From contig OX457052.1 of the NCBI GenBank assembly GCA_949752735.1, positions 35,112,263-35,176,262 of the forward strand: DNA of 64,000 nucleotides, written 5' to 3'. The first letter of the stretch is position 1. Each line of letters starts with the position of its first letter. The stretch comes from Lumbricus terrestris. Its lineage: Eukaryota > Annelida > Clitellata > Crassiclitellata > Lumbricidae. The notes below the pieces were generated by a model. The model worked only from the letters and a program-made list of their open reading frames with translations, did no database searches and was not told the DNA's origin. Below are positions 23,302-35,852 of the stretch, piece after piece. The translations under genes were made by a program, and so were the position numbers.

Positions 23302-23385
23302 ATGGAGCTTATGTCCGTTAAAATTGATCTCTCCTTTCGCATGCACAGTTGCTTTCAAACATCAGGATATTTCTGGCCGCTTGTT

Positions 23386-23487
23386 GTTTAACGACACTGT
23401 GCAGTGCAAAGTTGATCAATGTTGCCCTCCTCCTTTCTACAGTCTTGGGACTAGCACTGCCACAGCACGAGCAGTGGCAAAGTTGTA
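23386..23487 (-). ncRNA. E100 element, copy E
   Basis: Full-length copy. The hairpin stem is CACTGC/GCAGTG, where other copies have CACTGG/CCAGTG, a compensatory pair change. A possible degenerate promoter lies 40-75 bp to its right (TTTATAAAAG at 23528, ATGGAGTGCT about 20 nt further). Confidence 0.4.
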
Positions 23488-23600
23488 TTTCTGTGCGTCG
23501 CGTCCCATGCAATATTTTGTAGCACGTTTATAAAAGCTTTAAGATATTATTAATATGGAGTGCTCGACCCGAGCGCGTCGTTGCAGTAGTTTCATGCAGG

Positions 23601-23699
23601 CTCACGACATCGCGTAATAACAAACATCGTTGGTGTCGCCCTCCTTCTCCATCCAGACTTTGGACTGGCACTATCCGAGTGCAAACTGTGAGCTAACTC
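23601..23699 (-). ncRNA. E100 element, copy D
   Basis: Blocks GGTGTCGCCCTCCTTC and GGACTGGCACTATCC. The second potential stem (CGACAC against ATGTCG in transcript sense) is kept with one mismatch. No box is visible to its right. Confidence 0.35.
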
Positions 23700-24011
23700 T
23701 ACACACCGGTAACTGTCCGCATTTCAAGCCTATGAAGCAGTTATTGTTAGCGCCATTTTAATTAAGAGCGGCTAAAAATAGAGAATTGATCGACCGGGCA
23801 GATCAACAGCGTAACGACGACTTGAAGTATAATAATTTAGCGTGAACCACGTCATCAGGATACATATTCGTTTTTTCTTTTGATTCTCTGACTATTAACA
23901 GGGTCAAATAATGTCTGATGTCGCGATTTCTAGCGCCTCCTTATGGTTGCCTTTATCATTTGATTCGACCTTGTTTGATTACTTTAAAACGACGGTAGTT
24001 GCATAGTTTCA

Positions 24012-24119
24012 GTTTAACAACATTGTGTGATGGCATAGATCATTAACCTCGCATTGCTCTTTTATTAACCTGGCTTGCTTCTCTAGCATTGCCTAAGTGC
24101 GAGAAGTTGCAGAGTTGAT
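24012..24119 (-). ncRNA. E100 element, copy G
   Basis: Diverged copy (GTTTAACAACATTGTGTGAT, ATAGATCATTAACCTCGC). It starts 84 bp downstream of the TATA of module 13. Confidence 0.35.
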
Positions 24120-24175
24120 AGCATCGCGTACTTCAGTAGTATTAAGAAGATTTGGACTAATTTACCTAATTTATT

Positions 24176-24238
24176 AGATATCGAGTCCCAGGATACATAT
24201 TATATAGCACAACTTAAAAGCCTTTTGAAGGTGTCTAT
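24176..24238 (-). promoter_or_regulatory. PSE-like box + TATA, module 13
   Basis: Box GAAGGTGTC at 24227-24235 followed by TA, TATATA at 24201-24206, gap 20 nt. E100 copy G follows in the predicted direction. Confidence 0.55.
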
Positions 24239-24759
24239 TCTGGGCGCATTACGACTCACGTTATGCATCTAAAACCTTTGAACTGTGATCCACATGTTAA
24301 TCATATATAAACTGCGCTCTCTAATCGACCGGGCCAAATCCAACTTCTGCATGATTTACCTTAAACCGCTTAAAGCGACATCTTGTAGCAGCCAAAGGCC
24401 GTCGTCGTCAGCCTCCATAATTATGGTGTAAAAGTCTGACCCATACTCTGACTTTCTGAATCCGTCAGTCATCATACAATGTATGCATGTATATATGAAT
24501 AATGAAGGTTTAACATGGCTTGGCACTCTGGCACACAGAGTACCTCTCACACACAGAGAGAAGGAAAATTTATTTGGCACTGGCTGACCATTGCAGATGA
24601 TGTCCGTGAGGTAATTGACCCTGACTCTCTTCCACTCTCGCTATCTTTCTCTCGCTCCCTCTCTCTTTCTCTGCCTTTCTGTCTACGTATATATGTATGT
24701 ATATATAACTGTTTAAATAAAGATACCATTATGTTTCCGAAAAATAAACAAAGCAGGTG

Positions 24760-24803
24760 TTTAACTTTGATGACACTGTGTAATTGCGCGCCCTCTTTCT
24801 TTA
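24760..24803 (-). ncRNA. E100 element, partial copy I
   Basis: Only the GACACTGTGTAATTGCGCGC-CCTC end is recognisable. It lies about 123 bp from the TATA of module 14. Confidence 0.3.
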
Positions 24804-24898
24804 TGCAAGCTTGAAGCTGACTATAAGACTTAAATGCGGCGTAACCCCTGTTTTACAAAGCATTTTCCCCTATAATAATCTTTCAATGTTCGAATGAC

Positions 24899-24961
24899 TT
24901 CATATGAAACAAAGTGACCCATTATTATAATGTCGCTTTGCTCCGTTTAAAAGGTGTTCAG
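24899..24961 (-). promoter_or_regulatory. PSE-like box + TATA, module 14
   Basis: Box AAAGGTGTT at 24950-24958, TATA at 24926-24929, gap 20 nt. Heads cassette 3. Confidence 0.5.
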
Positions 24962-25485
24962 TCTCAGCGTATTTGCTCTGGTTTTCAGCAACTTTTTGAC
25001 TGGAATGCTGCTTCCATGGCCGCATTTATCGCAGGCCAACCACAATAATTTCCGCTCAGTATTCTACATGGAGTATTCTGGATAACTTCATCTCGCAGTC
25101 ATTTGCTGCAATCTCGTTGAATGACATGCGCTGATTTAAATCTTTCCCTAACCGGAAGTCGTCTCAAGGGACACTTCCGGTTCCGCGGTCAGTCAGCCTT
25201 TGGCGATATTCACCTAAATATTATTTACGGGAATGAGGTTATCTGTCGGATCTATTGAGGAAACGTTAGCTAGGGAATCATTATCTCACTGAATCGAGGA
25301 AGAGAAAGATGTCCCTGAGGACAATTTTCTGTGCTAAAACATGAAATAATCGAATGTATAAAGTCTGAAGAAATGATAAACGTATGGAGATATTATTGTC
25401 TGCTGGTCATCTAGTGACGGTGTCCATAATGACAGCCGCTATATAAATCGATGTGTTTGATGTTGTTGTCATCAATGTTATTGCT
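24926..25485 (-). repeat. duplicated non-coding cassette, copy 3
   Basis: Aligns with cassette 1: GGCCGCATTTATCG, the hairpin CCGGAAGTCG..ACACTTCCGG at 25153-25181, GAGGTTATCTGTCGG, GAAAGATGTCCCTGAGGAC, and CTGCTGGTCATCTAGTGACGG. The loop of the CCGGAAGT hairpin differs from copy 1 while the stem is kept. Confidence 0.65.
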
Positions 25486-25579
25486 GACGATGATTTTGGT
25501 CTTTTTAACATTGTTCCATTTGTTTTATGTGACGTGTCAATCGAATATTCAAGTAAAAGTAGAGGTGGTGATTCATATT

Positions 25580-25593
25580 CTAGGGGTGTCTAA
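25580..25593 (-). promoter_or_regulatory. PSE-like box, module 15 (no TATA)
   Basis: Box TAGGGGTGTC followed by TAAAAGTTACG, clearly the paralogue of module 16, but no TATA lies 17-24 nt to the left. Probably decayed. Confidence 0.3.
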
Positions 25594-25941
25594 AAGTTAC
25601 GTTGTATACGGGACAATCTTCTTGACGCGGCGACGCCTGAAAGTTTACATTATCGATAGCATTTAAAATTATGCGATTATTATTATGATCGTGATTAAAC
25701 TAGTACCTACCAGTCACGTCAGCTCATCTCGACCAAATTAATTGTGATCCAGCGTAATCAAATATGGAACACAGCGCTTGTGAATGAGTTTGCACACTGT
25801 ACATTCTCTCGAGTGGCGCTTTTGAAGTTTGACGATTACCATAGCTAATCTATCATAGTCTGCGTCGTGAATTTATTTATTACAAAAACACGCGATGGTC
25901 TCCAGTGCTTAAGTAATTATACTGAGAGAGAGATTTTTAAA

Positions 25942-25947
<6 letters not shown>

Positions 25948-26005
<58 letters not shown>
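25948..26005. repeat. (TA)n microsatellite
   Basis: About 58 bp of pure TA inside cassette 4. The equivalent place in cassette 5 holds (CA)n. Confidence 0.95.
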
Positions 26006-26007
<2 letters not shown>

Positions 26008-26597
26008 GCACGTATAGTATATTATGCTCTGGTGTAAAGTTGATTTTTGGGGCAGTCCTCAGGTTAAATCTCGTCGAGCGGTGATGTGTTTGGTCCACTT
26101 CCATCCTTTTTAAATTCCGCTCTTTCTCCATTCATCCTCCATCCATGCTGGTCACCCGCCATCACCCTCCTCAGGCCACTCTACACATTATCACCATCTC
26201 ACAATCTCAAGCTGAAATCTCTTCAATGAGTGATTTTAAACGTTCACTAACAGGAAGGTCGTTTCAAGAACCGATTCCGCGTTTGTTGGCAAAATGCCTT
26301 ATGCAATGAATTACCCTTATACATCATTTAGGATAATAGGGTTATCTGTTGGACCAATTAAGAACATCTTACCCAGAGACACATATCTCACCTGATAAAA
26401 AACTGAAAATCTGCATGAGGATATGGAAAATCTTCGTGGAATTCGCAGTGGGAAATTTCTGCTGGTCATCTAGTAATGGTATTTCGAAATGCAGCAGCTG
26501 CTGTATAATCGGATGTGTTAGGTATCGGTCTATCGCGTAGTTTAATATTATCTTTATTGAAATTGATGATTTGGTGTTTTCAGCATTCCTGGTTTTA

Positions 26598-26639
26598 TCC
26601 ATTGTATCGTTTCAAACTTTTAAATATAAGTAATGGTAA

Positions 26640-26664
<25 letters not shown>
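26598..26664 (-). promoter_or_regulatory. PSE-like box + TATA, module 16
   Basis: Exact box AAAGGTGTC at 26653-26661 followed by TAAAAGTCACG, TATAA at 26625-26629, gap 24 nt. Confidence 0.45.
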
Positions 26665-27365
<701 letters not shown>

Positions 27366-27667
27366 GCACTCTCCAGACTTTTAGATCGAAACCAAAGCCT
27401 TCTTCTTTAAGAACCCTTGCCCCGACTCACTTGATTATCCATCTTCAAATAATTCTCCACCTAAACGCCACCCACATTAACAGCTACTCTGCCACCCCTG
27501 ATCCTTTGGAAAGCGGACTACGACCTCCTTAGGACAACTTTGGACAACCCTTCTGACTAGACACAGCGCTCGTGAATTAGCTGGTGCCCTGCGCATGGCT
27601 TTCGAGTGGCGCCTTAGAAATTAGGAGATTACGATTGCGATTGTGATCCGTAGTTGAATTTGAGACA

Positions 27668-27729
27668 TAGACACCTTTAAAACGGAAACAATTTCTCATA
27701 TATAAATTTTAAATTTAGAATATTGGACA
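27668..27729 (+). promoter_or_regulatory. PSE-like box + TATA, module 17
   Basis: Inverted exact box GACACCTTT at 27670-27678 (TAGACACCTTTAAAACGG), TATATAAA at 27699-27706, gap 20 nt. One of the best matches to consensus. Predicted rightward start near 27729. Confidence 0.55.
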
Positions 27730-28157
27730 TAATGGGTGGCATCTGAACTCGAATTCCACATTTTAACCGCTTGTAACGTAAGCTTAAAAGCTGCAGCTAA
27801 TATACGTTTTAACATGGACTATAATTATTTTCTGTCGACGACAATAATTGTCTGCCTCGTATAACTGCATTGCATCTACAAGATCAATTTATATAGCGCA
27901 TCTCACAATGCACACTAATCAGAGACGCAAACAGTGCATGAGACAAGGAGATAAAGAGATAGTATTGAGACTCCGATAAGAGGCACTTGGCCAATCAGTT
28001 AATTAGGTTAAATGAATCGAATTAGAAAGCTGGTTCCATATTGCACGGCCGATGAAAGCAAAGTCTCACTTTCTAGTTCTCACGACCTTGTTATCATACG
28101 ATGTCTTTAAATTGCGAATTCTCCAAACCATCAATAACTAATTCAATTGTGCTCGAT

Positions 28158-28303
28158 ATGTGTGAGCACTTATCATGGCGTCACTTCAACACTCTACTCG
28201 GAGGCGCTCCCGACTTCAGCACGGTCACTAAATTGGAATTTCACCCTCGAAGGGCAAGAGCAATTGCAAGTGAAGGACTTGCTCAAGGTGTCCGTGCTCA
28301 AGA
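28158..28303 (-). mobile_element. SINE-1 fragment cut by a minisatellite
   Basis: The 3' half of SINE-1 (GGCGCTCCCGACTTCAGCAC, AGTGAAGGACTTGCTCAAGG) ends abruptly where the 26-bp minisatellite starts. The tRNA-like head is missing. Confidence 0.6.
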
Positions 28304-31300
28304 ATGGCCAAGGACAGATGATTAGGAGGATGGCCAAAGACAGATGATTAGGAGGATGGCCAAAGACAGATGATTAGGAGGATGACCAAAGACAGATGAT
28401 TAGGAGGATGGCCAAAGACAGATGATTAAGAGGATGGCCAAAGACAGATGATAAGGAGGATGACCAAAGACAGATGATTAGGAGGATGGCCAAAGACAGA
28501 TGATTAGGAGGATGGCCAAAGACAGATGATTAGGAGGATGGCCAAAGACAGATGATTAGGAGGATGGCCAAAGACAGATGATTAGAAGAATGGCCAAAGA
28601 CAGATGATTAGGAGGATGGCCAAAGACAGATGATTAGGAGGATGGCCAAAGACAGATGATTAGGAGGATGGCCAAAGACAGATGATTAGGAGGATGGCCA
28701 AAGACAGATGATTAGGAGGATGGCCAAGGACAGATGATTAGGAGAATGGCCAAAGACAGATGAGTAGGAGGATGGCCAAGGACAGATGATTAGGAGAATG
28801 GCCAAAGACAGATGATTAGGAGGATGGCCAAAGACAGATGATTAGGAGGATGGCCAAAGACAGATGATTAGGAGGATGGCCAAAGACAGATGATTAGGAG
28901 GATGGCCAAAGACAGATGATTAGGAGGATGGCCAAAGACAGATGATTAGGAGAATGGCCAAAGACAGATGATTAGGAGAATGGCCAAAGACAGATGATTA
29001 GGAGGATGGCCAAAGACAGATGATTAGGAGGATGGCCAAAGACAGATGATTAGGAGGATGGCCAAAGACAGATGATCAGTAGGATGGCCAAAGACAGATG
29101 ATTAGGAGGATGGCCAAAGACAGATGATTAGGAGGATGGGAAAAGACAGATGATTAGGAGGATGGCCAAAGACAGATGATTAGGAGGATGGGAAAAGACA
29201 GATGATTAGGAGGATGGCCAAAGACAGATGATTAGGAGGATGGGAAAAGACAGATGATTAGGAGGATGGCCAAAGACAGATGATTAGGAGGATGGCCAAA
29301 GACAGATGATTAGGAGGATGGCCTAAGACAGATGATTAGGAGGATGGCCAAGGACAGATGATTAGGAGGATGGCCAAAGACAGATGATTAGGAGGATGGC
29401 CAAAGACAGATGATCAGTAGGATGGCCAAAGACAGATGATTAGGAGGATGGCCAAAGACAGATGATTAGGAGGATGGGAAAAGACAGATGATTAGGAGGA
29501 TGGCCAAAGACAGATGATTAGGAGGATGGGAAAAGACAAATGATTAGGAGGATGGCCAAAGACAGATGATTAGGAGGATGGGAAAAGACAGATGATTAGG
29601 AGGATGGCCAAAGACAGATGATTAGGAGGATGGCCAAAGACAGATGATTAGGAGGATGGCCAAAGACAGATGATTAGGAGGATGGCCAAAGACAGATGAT
29701 TAGGAGGATGGCCAAAGACAGATGATTAGGAGGATGGCCAAGGACAGATGATTAGGAGGATGGCCAAAGACAGATGATAAGGAGGATGACCAAAGACAGG
29801 TGATTAGGAGGATGGCCAAAGACAGATGATTAGGAGAATGGCCAAAGGCAGATGATTAGGAGGATGGCCAAAGACAGATGATTAGGAGGATGGCCAAAGA
29901 CAGATGATTAGGAGGATGGCCAAAGAGAGATGATTAGGAGAATGGCCAAAGACAGATGATTAGGAGGATGGCCAAAGAAGATGATTAGAAGGATGGCCAA
30001 AGACAGATGATTAGGAGGATGGCCAAAGAAGATGATTAGGAGGATGGCCAAAGAAGATGATTAGGAGGATGGCCAAAGACAGATGATTAGGAGAATGGCC
30101 AAAGACAGATGATTAGGAGGATGGCCAAAGAAGATGATTAGAAGGATGGCTAAAGACAGATGATTAGGAGGATTGCCAGAGACAGATGATTAGGAGGATG
30201 GCCGAAGACAGATGATTAGGAGGATGGCCAAAGACAGATGATTAGGAGGATGGCCAAAGACAGATGATTAGGAGGATGGCCAAAGAAGATGATTAGGAGG
30301 ATGGCTAAAGACAGATGATTAGGAGGATGGCCAAAGACAGATGATTAGGAGGATGGCCGAAGACAGATGATTAGGAGGATGGCCAAAGACAGATGATTAG
30401 GAGGATGGCCGAAGACAGATGATTAGGAGGATGGCCAAAGACAGATGACTAGGAGGGTGGCTAAGGACAGATGATTAGGAGGATGGCCAGAGACAGATGA
30501 TTAGGAGGATGGCCAAAGACAGATGATTAGGAGGATGACCAAAGAGAGATGATTAGGAGGATGGCCAAAGACAGATGATTAGGAGGATGGGAAAAGACCG
30601 ATGATTAGGAGGATGGCCAAAGACAGATGATTAGAAGGATGGCCAAAGACAGATGATTAGGAGGATGGGAAAAGACAGATGATTAGGAGGATGGCCAAAG
30701 ACAGATGATTAAGAGGATGGCCAAAGACAGATGATTAGGAGGTTGGCCAAAGACAGATGATTAGGAGGATGGGAAAAGACAGATGATTAGGAGGATGGCC
30801 AAAGACAGATGATTAGAAGGATGGCCAAAGACAGATGATTAGGAGGATGGGAAAAGACAGATGATTAGGAGGATGGCCAAAGACAGATGATTAAGAGGAT
30901 GGCCAAAGAAGATGACTAGAAGGATGGCCAAAGACAGATGATTAGGAGGATGGGAAAAGACAGATGATTAGGAGGATGGCCAAAGACAGATGATTAAGAG
31001 GATGGCCAAAGACAGATGATTAGGAGGATGGCCAAAGACAGATGATTAGGAGGATGGGAAAAGACAGATGATTAAGAGGATGGCCAAAGACAGATGATTA
31101 AGAGGATGGCCAAAGACAGATGATTAGGAGGATGGCCAAGGACAGATGATTAGGAGGATGGCCAAAGACAGAAGATCAGGAGGATGGCCAAAGACAGATG
31201 ATTAGGAGGATGGGAAAAGACAGATGATTAGGAGGATGGCCAAAGACAGATGATTAAGAGGATGGCCAAAGACAGATGATTAAGAGGATGGCCAAAGACA

Positions 31301-31488
31301 GATGATTAAGAGGATGGCCAAAGACAGAAGATCAGGAGGATGGCCAAAGACAGATGATTAGGAGGATGGGAAAAGACAGATGATTAGGAGGATGGCCAAA
31401 GACAGATGATTAAGAGGATGGCCAAAGACAGATGATTAAGAGGATGGCCAAAGACAGATGATTAAGAGGATGGGAAAAGACAGATGAT
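28304..31488 (+). repeat. 26-bp minisatellite, about 122 copies
   Basis: Unit TGGCCAAAGACAGATGATTAGGAGGA. Point variants recur in runs: GGGAAAAG for GGCCAAAG, TTAAGAGG for TTAGGAGG, ATCAGTAGG, and a 24-bp deletion form (AAAGAAGATG). Blocks such as 29100-29260 and 29430-29610 share the same variant order, showing that the array grew by unequal exchange of multi-unit segments. No long frame exists. Confidence 0.95.
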
Positions 31489-31672
31489 CTTCGATTGAAT
31501 AAAGAAAGCTCAGACAAGAGATTCTACAGCCAGAGGAATTTCGACAGCAGACATTTAGAACTTCCTGCAGTGCATGGCCGAAAGCGGAGAACCAGAGCAA
31601 GACTGTTCAAACATATTTATGAATCTTTATCTATGAAATTATGTATATATACATATAATCATTCTTCCTATT

Positions 31673-31703
<31 letters not shown>

Positions 31704-32219
31704 ATTATATTTGTTAGTTGGATTGTGCCTTTTAGACACCCTTTAAAAGTGAATAAATGTTTACTACATAAACCTGTGTTACGGAACCGTTCAAAGAGAA
31801 CGCACCATTTACACACCACCAAAATGTTTTCAACCAAAGCTATAAATAATAATGGAAGCGATACTCATCGTTCCTCCTCCCCACTTCCTCAATTGCGATA
31901 CAGACGATAAGATCAGTATAATTAAACAAACTAAAAAATCATCTAATCATCTGTCCTCGGCTTGACCTCTTCGGTTTGACCTCCCGGATTGACCTGGCAC
32001 GGGAACGAAAATGGCAGCTCTGGCTATAATTGCGGACTTGATTTTATATAGCGCCGGTGATTCAGCTGGTCGCCCTGACGTGGTTTTTGAGGGCGCTGAG
32101 AAATTCTCGAAGATTTACATTACATTTGCATTACATTACATTACATTTAATAAAAGAACTATATTTATGAATAAGTAATTTCTGTCGACGATGTTTTCAT
32201 ATAACCTTAGATAAATCCA
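31489..32219. other. stretch without recognised gene
   Basis: Holds a (TA)n run at 31671-31700, module 18, and a decayed SINE/LINE hairpin near 32044-32100 (TATATAGCGCC..GGGCGCTGAG). (CATTA)n-like repeats are at 32115-32150 and again at 32580-32617. Confidence 0.4.
31732..31770 (+). promoter_or_regulatory. PSE-like box, module 18
   Basis: TTTAGACACCCTTTAAAAG at 31731-31749, the consensus with one inserted C. At +20 there is only ACATAAA. Confidence 0.35.
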
Positions 32220-32360
32220 CCTTTCCGTCCGTCCGTCCGTTCGTCCGTTCGTCCGTCCGTCCGTCCGTCCGTCCGTCCGTCCGTCCGTCCGTCCGTCCGT
32301 TCGTCCGTCCGTCCGTCCGTCCGTCCGTCCGTCCGTCCGTCCGTCCGCTCGTCCGTCAAT
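32220..32360. repeat. (CCGT)n microsatellite
   Basis: About 140 bp, with a few TTCGT interruptions. Reverse of the GGAC repeat type at 2.5 kb. Confidence 0.95.
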
Positions 32361-32627
32361 CCGTCCTTCTGTTTGTGCGTGCGTGCATGCGTCCGCCAGT
32401 CCATCCATACATCACTATATCTTCCCATCCATCCGTTGGTATTAACTTAGTCCGAATGTAATTCACAAATTCACTTGATCTCGAGCTCATTACATTTACT
32501 CTGATTTTTGACAATATGCGTGTAAAGCATCCTAGAAGTGGTTTGCTGCTGACGATGCTATATAAATTGTCTGAATTGCATTTCATTACATTACATTTCA
32601 TTACATTACATTGCATTAAGAGGACGC

Positions 32628-32745
32628 AGCGAAGTGGCGGAAATGGCGCGAAGTATTATACGATCACAGAGATACTTCGGGGCAAGACCCATCTGCGACT
32701 TGAGGACCAAAATAGGAACTGTGATTAGCAAGTGGCGAGTATAGG
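32628..32745 (-). pseudogene. CR1-like LINE fragment
   Basis: Shares GACGCAGCGAA and ATACTTCGGGGCAAGACCCA with 41065-41290. On the - strand both read as the LGLAPKY region of the CR1-like protein. Confidence 0.4.
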
Positions 32746-32801
32746 GAGTCGTGAGTAGATGCTAATATATATTGAGTAGATCCCTAAACGAAGGTGTTTG
32801 A
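32739..32801 (-). promoter_or_regulatory. PSE-like box + TATA, module 19
   Basis: Box GAAGGTGTT at 32790-32798, TATATATT from 32766, gap 20 nt from the first TATA. Confidence 0.4.
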
Positions 32802-32945
32802 CGAACTCTTTCTACTTCACTAGCGTAGGTCACTAGAATAATGAAAACTGCCCATATCAACTTTGTCATATAGTCCGGTCCAGCATCATCAGTCTCAGTT
32901 TTCCTCGCTTTCTTCTTTAATCTTGATTACCGCTCTTATGAGTCT

Positions 32946-33345
32946 TTTTCTGTCTGTATGTCTCTGTCTCTCTGCCTCGCTGTATCTGTCCCTCTGTATG
33001 TCTATCAGTCTGTCTTTCTCCCTCTGTTTGTCTATCAGTCTGTCTTTCTCCCTCTGATTGTCTATCAGTCTGTCTTTCTCCCTCTGTTTGTCTGTCTGTC
33101 TTTGTGTCTCGATCGTTTTTCTATCAGTCTGTCTTTCTCCCTCTGTTTGTCTATCAGTCTGTCTTTCTCCCTCTGTTTGTCTGTCTTTCTTTGTGTCTCG
33201 ATCGTTTTTCTATCTATCTACGTCTGCCTGTCGCTATACCTCTTTGCCTGTTTGTCTCTGTCTGTCTTTCTGTCTATGTCTCTTCGATGTGTCTCTGTCT
33301 CTGTCTGTCTGTCTGTCTGTCTCTCTGTCTCTCTCTCTCTTGTTT
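32946..33345 (+). repeat. (GTCT)n-type repeat with internal duplications
   Basis: TCTG-based repeats containing several copies of CTATCAGTCTGTCTTTCTCC and a duplicated block ending TGTGTCTCGATCGTTTTTCT (about 33102 and 33192). Confidence 0.9.
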
Positions 33346-34331
33346 CTTTTTTCCATCTCCCATGACGTCTTCATGGACATTCATCAGTACAATACCCAGC
33401 ATTGCAACTCACAAAGTGACTAATGCAGACTGAAATCATAAATAACATCGTTGACGTCGATAGAAACAATAGTTTCTTAACCTATTATTCTCGCTGACAC
33501 TGGTTTGCAAAGGAATGTGCGCATAAGGAACAACAGTCTTATCGACAGCCTACTATAAACTACGCTACTTAATCGAAGATTTATGTATGCCTAGTCATAA
33601 ACGATTTGCAGGTGCTTAAGCATTTTCATTTCGAGGCAGAAATTTGTATACAATACAATAGAGAAGTTAAAAAATGTCTACGATTGAATTGCTAACGCAA
33701 GGCATTAAAGTCAAAGGAAAGTTTATCGCAATAATTCGTTTATCGACAATGCTAATTTCTTTTTCCAGCGAAACAATATCCAACAAATTCATAACTAACT
33801 GACGCTCTTTTATCATTAAAACTGTGTCAAGCCTGAACCGACAATGCGTATTATTATTTCCTGTAAAAATCCATGTACCAATTGCACATGCGGCTGTCGA
33901 TGACAAATATATAAGTATAGTGAGAATGATTTGTCGACAGAAGTTCAACGAGTGTGATTTTCTGCGACACTCTACAACATTCATCGTCCGTTGAGTGACG
34001 TCACCTTTCGATTGAAGGATAATTTGGATGGGTGAAAGGTGACGACAGACGCAATCAATCAGATGCAATACATGAGTTACGGGTTAAATGGATCAACAAC
34101 GACATCTCATTTCTCCACTTCACAGCTTCAAACAGAGACGGATTCGAATCAACGCAACTCAACGAATCGAGACTGGCATGAAGGCAATCGGAAAGAAATG
34201 CGCGCGCGTGTGCGTGTGTGCGTGTGTGTGCGTGTGTGTGTATTATATGTACGCATGTATAACATTGTGTTCCCTCATCGATGTATGTAGAAGTCAATTT
34301 TTAAGTATGCACACATGCGTGCTTGTGAATA
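33346..34331. other. stretch without recognised gene
   Basis: Unique sequence with a weak module 20 and a short (GT)n at 34204-34240. The 133-codon - strand frame 34068-33667 resembles nothing I know. Confidence 0.4.
33581..33619 (-). promoter_or_regulatory. possible PSE-like box, module 20
   Basis: GCAGGTGCTTAAG at 33608-33620 with TATGTAT at 33582-33588. Both halves deviate, but the spacing (20 nt) fits. Confidence 0.25.
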
Positions 34332-34368
34332 TATATAAGAATATAATATAATACATATGGGTGTCTAA
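34307..34368 (-). promoter_or_regulatory. PSE-like box + TATA, module 21
   Basis: Box ATGGGTGTC at 34357-34365 followed by TAA, TATATAAG at 34332-34339, gap 19 nt. Confidence 0.4.
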
Positions 34369-35617
34369 TTTTTACGGTTTTATTTCTCTCAACGTGACTC
34401 TAGTTTTCTCTTCTCGTTAACTCTGATTATTATTTTCTTTCACTGTTGCACGCCTTATTTCCATTTTTGCTCCAATTTTTTCACATCAGTCACCTTTATA
34501 AATATAAATTTCCCTTTTTCTCTGATTTTAAACTCTTATTTTTCGCTTATCACGCACTCTGATTTCCTCTGTCTGTAACTCTCCATTTTCTCTCACTTTA
34601 AATCACCTCTTCTCTCACTCTATGTCTCACCCTAGCCATCTCACGACTTCTTTTGACAACGCACAGTCTGGCAAACAACCGCATAGAAACCAATAGAAAG
34701 ATATTTTCCTTTTACTCACCCGCATCCGCCGTTCGAATCATCGAACATCCGTTAAGGAACTGGATACAATTTCCGGTGTCGCCCGAGGCAGCAATCCAAG
34801 TCCAACACGAGATGGCGTCTCGGCTGCTGTCGTGGGCGGGAAAAAAGCAGACGACGGGCGAAGGATGACGCGCAAAGCGTGTGACGTTCTCCTTCCTCAC
34901 AGCTTACGCGTAGTCCTCCATAGACAAACAATTCACCATCGATTGATTGACCGTTGGCGCTCCAGACCTCACCCTCTGCCCCTCAGTCGGTCGGTCGGTC
35001 GGTCGGATGGACGGTCGGGCGGGCGGGCGTTGACCGCCGACGGCTGAGCCAAAGATGCGTGAGGGCCTTCGAGGGCGACTTCTCAGCCAAGCCGATCCTG
35101 GATAGGAAAAGTACATCGGGTGGAGAATGGAAACTATGGCATATATTCTGTGGTCCGATGAAAAAGTAGACTTCCCAGTGTTGTAACTCGGTTAAAACTT
35201 TAGATATTTGACTGAAATTTTTAAAACAGCAACATTGGCCATAGTTTTAACTTATAGCCACCTAATCCTGACGCGGATTAGAAATATTTGTGAGTTTGTC
35301 AACTTTATGAGCTTTTGAGATGCAGCGCCGAAAAATGGAGGTTTCCAACATGCAAAGGCCGAATGGAAGTGAAGGTAGCTACATTATGGAGTTCAAAATA
35401 TCCTCACTGTTCACGGACACTGTGACACACGACCGTACACGTAGACGACACTTTTGATGCTCCGGTCGATGATCACGTGGTGAAAATGCCACTCTTCAAA
35501 CAGACGCGCCCTACCTAAGGTTATCGAAGTCATGAATACCGGAACGAAAAACACGCTCCTCCAGTACTGTACATTCAGACTGATGTCTAGATTGTCGTGC
35601 GACCACAGATGCGTGGC
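34369..35617. other. stretch without recognised gene
   Basis: Pyrimidine-rich at 34380-34640. No conserved frame; several 60-70-codon frames on both strands look random. Confidence 0.4.
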
Positions 35618-35852
35618 AGAGCCTTCTATTACAGTAATAGAATGCTCTGATGCGTGGTATGAAGCTGGGTACCTCCCGGTACCGCTACTACAGTACTACG
35701 TGGCGGTGTAGGGGTATGCTCGGTGCTTGGAGCCAAAAGGTTGCTGCAGGTTGCGTGGCAGAGCCTTCTATTACAGTAATAGAATGCTCTGATGCGTGGT
35801 ATGAAGCTGGGTACCTCCCGGTACCGCTACTACAGTACTACGTGGCGGTGTA
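35618..35852 (+). repeat. 139-bp tandem duplication including a SINE head
   Basis: The unit at 35618-35756 is repeated from 35757. Each unit holds two short perfect inverted repeats (TTCTATTACAGTAATAGAA; GGTACCTCCCGGTACC) and ends in TGGCGGTGTA. The first unit continues into the SINE-1 head GGGGTATGCTCGGTGC. The second is interrupted at that point by the TIR element and resumes at 38230. Confidence 0.85.

Larger units (their letters stand above)
25580..26545 (-). repeat. duplicated non-coding cassette, copy 4
   Basis: Its left part (25585-25925) pairs with 26652-26945, and its right part (26205-26545) pairs with the right half of cassettes 1-3. Blocks include TCTAAAAGTTACGTTGT after the box, GGAATTCGCAGTGGG, and CTGCTGGTCATCTAGTAATGG. 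Confidence 0.6.

Noticed and set aside
28304..31488. CRISPR array
   Set aside because: Units are directly contiguous 26-bp repeats without unique spacers, in an animal genome.
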